This document shows positions 59,313 through 64,000 of a stretch of DNA of 64,000 nt, piece by piece; the first letter of the stretch is position 1, and every line of letters starts with the position of its first letter. This DNA is from Candidatus Krumholzibacteriota bacterium (GTDB lineage Bacteria; Krumholzibacteriota; Krumholzibacteriia; JAJRXK01): contig JAJDAC010000027.1 in assembly GCA_029262065.1 (NCBI GenBank), positions 484,801 through 548,800 of the forward strand. The letters are read 5' to 3'. A program made the translations under genes and the position numbers. The notes below the pieces were generated by a model that did no database searches, was not told the DNA's origin, and worked only from the letters and a program-made list of their open reading frames with translations.

Positions 59313-62150
59313 TTGATCGGAACCACGGTTAGCCACTATCGGATCGAGAGCCTCCTTGGCAAGGGTGGCATGGGCGAAGTCTATCGTGCCCACGACGCGA
59401 GACTCGATCGCACCGTTGCTCTCAAGTTTCTCCCCCATGACAGGATTCGGACCGATCGGGAGCGTGAGCGTTTCGTGCGCGAGGCGAGGTCGGCCTCTGC
59501 ACTGGACCATCCCAACGTGGGCACCATCTTCGACATCCAGGAGTCCGAAGACGGCCGGACGTTTCTGGTCATGGCCTACTACGCGGGCGAAACACTTCGT
59601 GAGCGTCTCGACCGCGGGCGCCTCACCGCAAGTGAGGCCATCGACATGTCCGTGCAGGTGGCCAGCGGCCTCAGCGCCGCTCACGCCAAGAGCATCGTGC
59701 ACCGCGACATCAAGCCGGCCAACATCCTGATTACAGAAAGTGGCCTGGCCAAGGTCGTCGACTTTGGGTTGGCCAAGGACCTCGATGCCACCGCGCTGAC
59801 CATGGCCGCCGGGCCCATGGGTACGGCGTCGTACATGTCACCCGAGCAAGCCGCCGGCAAGCCCACCGATGGGCGCACCGACGTTTGGTCACTGGGGGTC
59901 ATGCTCTACGAGATGCTGGCCGGAGCGCGCCCGTTCGACGGATCGGGGGCCGAGGCCCTGCTGTATCAGGTGGTCCATGAATCGCCGCGACCACTTGGAG
60001 AACGGCAACCGGATCTGCCGCCAGACCTGATCGCGGTGGTCGATCGCGCCATGGCGAAGGATCCCCAAAAGCGCTTCGCCAGCATGGACGAGATGCGCAG
60101 CGCGCTCGCGGCTCTCACAACCGCGTCGACTCCCGCGTCAGGAAGTGGAAATCGATTGGCGTTGTTGGCGATCCTCGTGATCGTCGTGGCCGCAGCCGCG
60201 TGGATGGGGTCCCGCGTCGTTGGTGGCGACTCATCGCGCGATGAACTGCGCGCGCAGCTCCTGGTCGAAGTCCGCGAGCTGATCGGCGAAGGCAAGGACT
60301 TCGACGCGTTCTTGAAGCTCAACTCGGCCGCTTTCGACATCGGTTCTGATCCCGCTCTGCTGGCGTTGTTCAACGAATGCACTATTCCCGTGAACGTTCG
60401 CTCCGATCCCCCCGGAGCGGCCGTGTACTTTCGCGACTATCTGGATCCCATGGGCGAATCCGTGTTGTTGGGAGTGACGCCCATCGAGCAACAACCAGCT
60501 CCAATGTCACACCTCGCGCTTCGCCTCGAGTTGGAGGGTCACCGCCCGCGCGAACTCACGTCGGCGGTTTTCCGGACCAACGACCTCATCGCCATGCATC
60601 GCGTGGACGTTGCGCCCCCGGGTAGTGAACTCGTGCCCGCGGGACTCTCGCGGGTGGGTGACCTGCCGCCGGTCCGTATCGCTGCGTTCTGGATCGATAC
60701 GTACGAAGTGAACAACGAGCAGTACCAGGAATTCGTGGATGCAGGCGGATACCAGAACGAAGAGTACTGGAAGCAGCCCTTGATCGACGACGGGCGCACG
60801 TTGTCCTGGGCTGAGGCAATGGAGCGTTTCAAGGACGCAACCGGACGTCCGAGCCCGGCGGGCTGGGAACTGGGCCGCTACGCCGAAGGCAAGAAGGACC
60901 ACCCGGTCACGGGGGTCAGCTGGTACGAGGCCGCGGCCTACCTGGAGTTCGCGGGCAAGCAGCTTCCCACCGTGTACCACTGGCGTCTCGCGGCCGGATT
61001 CGGAATAGTGAGCGGAATCCTCGCGCTCAGCAACTTCGAGTCGGAGGGCCCCGAGCCCGTCGGCCGCAACCGTGGTTTGACTCCCTACGGCAACTACGAC
61101 ATGGCCGGCAACGTGGAGGAGTGGTGCTGGAACGGAATAGGAGGGCTTCGTTACAGCATGGGCGGAGCCTTCAGCCATGCCCCGTTCGAGTTCAAACCCT
61201 ATCCGAACAAGGCCCGCAGCCCGTTCGATCGGCTGCCAATGGTCGGCTTTCGGGGCATGTTGGCGATCGAACCCGTCGCCGAAGAAACGAAGCGCTCGTT
61301 CGAGTCTTCGCCTGTCGACTTCTCGGGCGCCCCACCGGTCACCGATGAAGTCTTCGCGTTGATTCGCGAGGCATACACGTACGACGAAACCGCGCTCGAC
61401 CCGCGCATCGAAAGCTCCAGCGACCACGAGGACTGGGCCAGAGAGAAGGTCTCCTTTCGCGCTTCCTACGGAGCCGGGCGAGTGCCGGCCCATCTCTTTC
61501 TGCCCAAAGCCGCAGAACCCCCGTACCAGGTCGTGATCTACTTTCCCGGTGGAGCCGCCGAGTACCTATCAGGCGAAAGGCTCACCAATCTTCGCTACTG
61601 GGATTTCGTGATCAAGAGCGGCCGCGCGCTGCTCTATCCGGTGTACGAGAACATGCACGAGCGTCGCCAGTTCCTGGAGGAGCGAGGTCCGAGCGCGCGG
61701 AGAGAGAACATCAAGCACTGGGGCCAAGATATCCGCCGATCCATCGACTACCTCGAGACCCGCGCGGACATCGACGCCGACAAGATCGCCTACTATTCCC
61801 TGAGCCTCGGATCGACCTACGCACCGATCTTCCTGGCCGTTGAGCCACGGTTTCAGTGCAGCGTGCTTCTGTCCGGCGGATTGCACGAGTATCCGTGGGC
61901 GTCCGACGTCAAACCGCTGAACTTCGTATCGCGCGTGAACACGCCGGTGTTGATGGTCAACGGACGCCACGATTTCAGCCTGCCGCTGAGGACATCGGTC
62001 GAGCCGATGTTGGAGCTGTTGGGAACGCCGGCGGCGGACAAGAAGCTGTTTCTTCTCGAGGGAGACCACGTTCCCCGGGCCAACGAGGTGGTTCGCGTTA
62101 CCCTCGATTGGTTTGATCGGTATCTGGGGGATCCGCTGCGGACGTTCTGA
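59313..62150 (+). CDS. Ser/Thr kinase - formylglycine-type - alpha/beta hydrolase fusion
   Basis: 945 residues from TTG 59313, chosen because GGAG lies 6 bp upstream and the product then begins with the family-typical IGTTVSHYRI; a longer reading from GTG 59265 has no ribosome-binding site. Order: protein kinase (GKGGMGEVYRAHD; Lys38 in VALKFL; HRDIKPAN; VVDFGLA), one membrane helix (LALLAILVIVVAAAAWMG), a PEGA-like beta domain, a SUMF1/formylglycine-generating-like domain (IAAFWIDTYEVNNEQYQEFV, YGNYDMAGNVEEWCW) and a C-terminal alpha/beta hydrolase (VVIYFPGGAAEYL; nucleophile region YYSLSLGSTYAPI; His in EGDHVPRANEV). The kinase is cytoplasmic and the rest extracytoplasmic, suggesting a sensor-enzyme. 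It follows the membrane-protein family. Confidence 0.88.
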   Translation: MIGTTVSHYRIESLLGKGGMGEVYRAHDARLDRTVALKFLPHDRIRTDRERERFVREARSASALDHPNVGTIFDIQESEDGRTFLVMAYYAGETLRERLDRGRLTASEAIDMSVQVASGLSAAHAKSIVHRDIKPANILITESGLAKVVDFGLAKDLDATALTMAAGPMGTASYMSPEQAAGKPTDGRTDVWSLGVMLYEMLAGARPFDGSGAEALLYQVVHESPRPLGERQPDLPPDLIAVVDRAMAKDPQKRFASMDEMRSALAALTTASTPASGSGNRLALLAILVIVVAAAAWMGSRVVGGDSSRDELRAQLLVEVRELIGEGKDFDAFLKLNSAAFDIGSDPALLALFNECTIPVNVRSDPPGAAVYFRDYLDPMGESVLLGVTPIEQQPAPMSHLALRLELEGHRPRELTSAVFRTNDLIAMHRVDVAPPGSELVPAGLSRVGDLPPVRIAAFWIDTYEVNNEQYQEFVDAGGYQNEEYWKQPLIDDGRTLSWAEAMERFKDATGRPSPAGWELGRYAEGKKDHPVTGVSWYEAAAYLEFAGKQLPTVYHWRLAAGFGIVSGILALSNFESEGPEPVGRNRGLTPYGNYDMAGNVEEWCWNGIGGLRYSMGGAFSHAPFEFKPYPNKARSPFDRLPMVGFRGMLAIEPVAEETKRSFESSPVDFSGAPPVTDEVFALIREAYTYDETALDPRIESSSDHEDWAREKVSFRASYGAGRVPAHLFLPKAAEPPYQVVIYFPGGAAEYLSGERLTNLRYWDFVIKSGRALLYPVYENMHERRQFLEERGPSARRENIKHWGQDIRRSIDYLETRADIDADKIAYYSLSLGSTYAPIFLAVEPRFQCSVLLSGGLHEYPWASDVKPLNFVSRVNTPVLMVNGRHDFSLPLRTSVEPMLELLGTPAADKKLFLLEGDHVPRANEVVRVTLDWFDRYLGDPLRTF

Positions 62151-62256
62151 GAAGTGTCGCTTACCGCTCTACGGTCGCCAGGTGTACCCGGGTATTCCGT
62201 TGTTAAATAGAGGCTTGGACTAGTCGGCCGGGCTTCTGTTGGCGCGGACCGATGTA

Positions 62257-62268
62257 ATGTTATAACAT
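62257..62268. promoter_or_regulatory. Palindromic operator ATGTTATAACAT
   Basis: A perfect 12-bp palindrome 43 bp before the antitoxin ATG, overlapping an A/T-rich promoter-like stretch. AbrB-type antitoxins autoregulate by binding such sites. Confidence 0.55.
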
Positions 62269-62311
62269 ATGTGAGTACAAACATGCCGAGATACCCAAGG
62301 AAGGTGCTGCC

Positions 62312-62536
62312 ATGGTGAAACTGACAATCCGGCGCGTGGGAAATTCGCTCGGCGTGACTCTTCCCGCCGAGACCGTGAAGGCTCTTCGCGTGAGCGAGGG
62401 CGACGCGATCTACCTCACCGAGACACCCGAAGGCTATCAGCTCGTGGCGCATGACCCCGAGTTCGAGAACCAGATGAAGAAGGCCGAAGGGTTCATGAAG
62501 CGATACCGGAATGCGCTTCGAGAATTGGCGAAGTGA
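62312..62536 (+). CDS. AbrB/MazE-type antitoxin
   Basis: 74 residues, ATG 62312, behind AAGGAAGG. The SpoVT/AbrB swapped-hairpin DNA-binding fold is clear: KLTIRRVGNSLGVTLPAETV and GDAIYLTETPEGYQLV. A C-terminal helix (EFENQMKKAEGFMKRYRNAL) should wrap and block the toxin. Its stop overlaps the toxin GTG by 4 bp. Confidence 0.88.
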   Translation: MVKLTIRRVGNSLGVTLPAETVKALRVSEGDAIYLTETPEGYQLVAHDPEFENQMKKAEGFMKRYRNALRELAK

Positions 62537-62931
62537 ACGGTCTCGTCTGGCTCTCCCAGACGTTCATTCTCGCGGTGCATGCTCGCTTGTTGGCGGAACA
62601 CGGCGGGCCTCCGGGAATTCGTGACGAAGGTCTCCTGAGCTCTGCTCTCGACGCGCCCAAAAACCACTTAGGGTATGGCGAGCCAGACGTGTTCGATCTG
62701 GCGGCGGTCTATGCACACGGAATCACCAGCAATCACCCGTTTGTCGACGGGAACAAGCGCACTGCATTCGCTGCCGCTGGTATCTTCCTCGAGCTGAACG
62801 GGCATCGACTGACTGCGCCGGAGCCAGATGCGGTTCTTGCCGTGCTCACGCTATCCCGCGGTGAAATGACAGCCGAGGAGTTTGCCAATTGGCTTCGTTT
62901 GTCGTCGGTGGAGACGGACGCGAATAGCTGA
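62533..62931 (+). CDS. Doc-type Fic-fold toxin
   Basis: 132 residues from GTG 62533, overlapping the antitoxin stop. The Doc/Fic motif HPFVDGNKRTAFAAA is intact; Doc phosphorylates and thereby inactivates elongation factor Tu in the studied case. Pairing with an AbrB-type rather than Phd-type antitoxin is a known alternative. Confidence 0.9.
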   Translation: MNGLVWLSQTFILAVHARLLAEHGGPPGIRDEGLLSSALDAPKNHLGYGEPDVFDLAAVYAHGITSNHPFVDGNKRTAFAAAGIFLELNGHRLTAPEPDAVLAVLTLSRGEMTAEEFANWLRLSSVETDANS

Positions 62932-63011
62932 ACCTTGGTTCAATGTCGCTAGACCGTCGGCGTGGTAGTGGGGTGCGCTGGGTGAAGTCTGGCGGTGTCT
63001 ATTCTGTGGAC

Positions 63012-63029
63012 ATGGGACCAGGGTCCCAT
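63012..63029. repeat. 18-bp palindrome, second copy
   Basis: ATGGGACC-AG-GGTCCCAT, nearly identical to the element at 7173-7190, 81 bp past the toxin stop and 50 bp from the convergent beta-helix gene. It may end transcription from either side. Confidence 0.55.
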
Positions 63030-63078
63030 TGGGGACTTGCGAAATCGACCGGTGGACCTGCCGACGGAACCCCGCTCC

Positions 63079-64000
63079 TTATTGTCCTCCGAACATGCTC
63101 CGAAACGAACTCATCGACTGCTTTCGCGTGGGCACCGGATCGGTCAGGAACGGTTCGAAGTCGATGAAGATGGTCGTGATGTCGTCGTCGTTGCCATCGA
63201 GAATCGAAGCAGCGATGGCGTCTGCGTCGGCGGTACCCCAGTAGTTGTTTCGGAAGTCTGCGTGTAGTTCGGATCCGCCGGGTGACTCTGCCTTGATCGT
63301 GATGCCTGAGGCGTGCGAGTTGAGAATATGGTTTCCTTGGAAGTTCAGCCCGGCTACCGCGGTACGGAAGATCTGTATCGTGGCAAACGAGTACTCGCCC
63401 TCGAAAATGTTTCCTGTGCCACCGAAGCCCGAGGCGGATTGAAGGCCGGCTAGGCCGCCACCGCTGATTCGATTGTCCACCAGGTTGAGAAACCCGCCGC
63501 TCGTGGATGCCAGGGAAATGAGTTGATCGGAGAAACGACAGTTCGAAACGGTAGTATGGCCCCCAAAGCTCGATTGGAAGCCTATTCGACCACCCTCGAA
63601 GTCGGAGTTGTTGACCACACTTCCCAGAGACTGCAGGTCGGCGCCGATGACATTCGACTCGAAAAGGCAATTGTCGATCAACACGTTCTGATCGTTGCCT
63701 ATCCTGAACACCAACACGCCGGCGTCTTCACTGCCGTCGAACTGACTGTCGAGAATCGTTGTTTCGTGAGGAGCAAAGCTCACGACTCCCTGATGACAAG
63801 TCGAGAATCTGGCATCGCGCACTGTGATCCTTTCACCAATGAACTCAACGCCACTGTTTACGTTTCGAACAGTGATGTTCTCCAACAAGACGGATTGTCC
63901 CGAGCTTACGATGATACCGTAGGGACCCGATTCCAAGTCTGGGGCCGGCATCAATGGGCCGATCAGAACAGATGCTGCATCGTCGCCAAGTATCGTGAGT
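63079..64000 (-). CDS. Right-handed beta-helix protein, 5'-truncated by window edge
   Basis: The frame is open from the stop at 63079 to the window edge, so the N-terminus is missing; about 307 residues are visible. Repeated strand-turn units rich in Asn, Gly and Ser (LENITVRNVNSGVEFIGE, ILDSQFDGSEDAGVLVF, NVLIDNCLFESNVIGADL, LVDNRISGGGLAGLQ) identify a parallel beta-helix of the pectate-lyase/NosD type. The C-terminal end has FRNNYWGTADADAIAASILD, a motif often found near the end of such proteins. Probably secreted; substrate unknown. G+C seems lower than the neighbourhood. Confidence 0.82.
   Translation of the reverse strand, partial: LTILGDDAASVLIGPLMPAPDLESGPYGIIVSSGQSVLLENITVRNVNSGVEFIGERITVRDARFSTCHQGVVSFAPHETTILDSQFDGSEDAGVLVFRIGNDQNVLIDNCLFESNVIGADLQSLGSVVNNSDFEGGRIGFQSSFGGHTTVSNCRFSDQLISLASTSGGFLNLVDNRISGGGLAGLQSASGFGGTGNIFEGEYSFATIQIFRTAVAGLNFQGNHILNSHASGITIKAESPGGSELHADFRNNYWGTADADAIAASILDGNDDDITTIFIDFEPFLTDPVPTRKQSMSSFRSMFGGQ

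Noticed and set aside
60507..61493. Antisense open frame opposite the kinase fusion
   Set aside because: Composition is that of a complement of a G+C-rich gene; no domain or start signal.

Overview
The window looks like chromosomal DNA of a G+C-rich, Gram-negative-type bacterium. Supporting this are outer-membrane barrel and porin genes, many lipobox-carrying lipoproteins, OmpA-type peptidoglycan-binding domains and PAAR spike proteins. Two giant secreted proteins end in FlgD-like Ig tails of the kind common in FCB-related lineages such as Eisenbacteria and Krumholzibacteriota. The TPR-CHAT protein, the multihaem reaction-centre-type cytochrome c and the kinase/formylglycine-type fusion fit the same lineages or a myxobacterium-like group. 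This placement is inference; there is no rRNA or other phylogenetic marker here. I see no rRNA, tRNA, CRISPR array, transposase or prophage.

Layout. 1-1.6 kb: the start of an ECF sigma factor gene, divergent from a lipoprotein subtilase. 1.6-7.1 kb: a minus-strand operon (cysteine hydrolase, flavoprotein disulfide reductase, flavin-binding PPOX protein, alpha/beta hydrolase), divergent from a PAS sigma-54 activator; a sigma-54-type promoter and a palindromic activator site lie between them. 7.2-11.3 kb: a block of visibly lower G+C with two small exported proteins sharing an SGDPDGG motif, translationally coupled to a TPR sigma-54 activator, then a lipoprotein. 11.4-17.5 kb: a second lipoprotein subtilase divergent from an ECF sigma / zinc-finger / TPR-CHAT operon with overlapping stops and starts, then a barrel protein. 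17.6-20 kb: cytochrome c, an Ig-type lipoprotein, DUF302 and RidA genes. 20-27 kb: two tandem paralogous giant secreted proteins.

27-30 kb: a PAAR / DUF4123 / membrane-M23 peptidase effector cassette. 30-37.7 kb: a complete phosphate regulon (porin, pstSCAB, phoU, PhoR-like kinase) without phoB. 37.8-44 kb: envelope and lipoprotein genes, including a VWA/TSP3/OmpA protein. 44.3-55.6 kb: a second PAAR-type cluster with two large metzincin-like metalloproteases carrying peptidoglycan-binding or OmpA modules. Each protease is followed by a paralogous exported protein with an inhibitor-like N-terminus, so I read the pairs as effector plus immunity or inhibitor. 55.8-59.2 kb: six tandem paralogous small membrane proteins. 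59.3-62.1 kb: a kinase/formylglycine-type/hydrolase fusion. 62.3-62.9 kb: an AbrB/Doc toxin-antitoxin pair. The right edge holds a truncated beta-helix protein.

The most original observations are: the repeated subtilase/ECF-sigma pairing with a CHAT protease operon and a mirror-image promoter element; the PAAR-linked metalloprotease/partner pairs; and three unrelated short tandem arrays (19, 11 and 14 bp units) that each begin on a gene's stop codon and repeat it in shifting frames.
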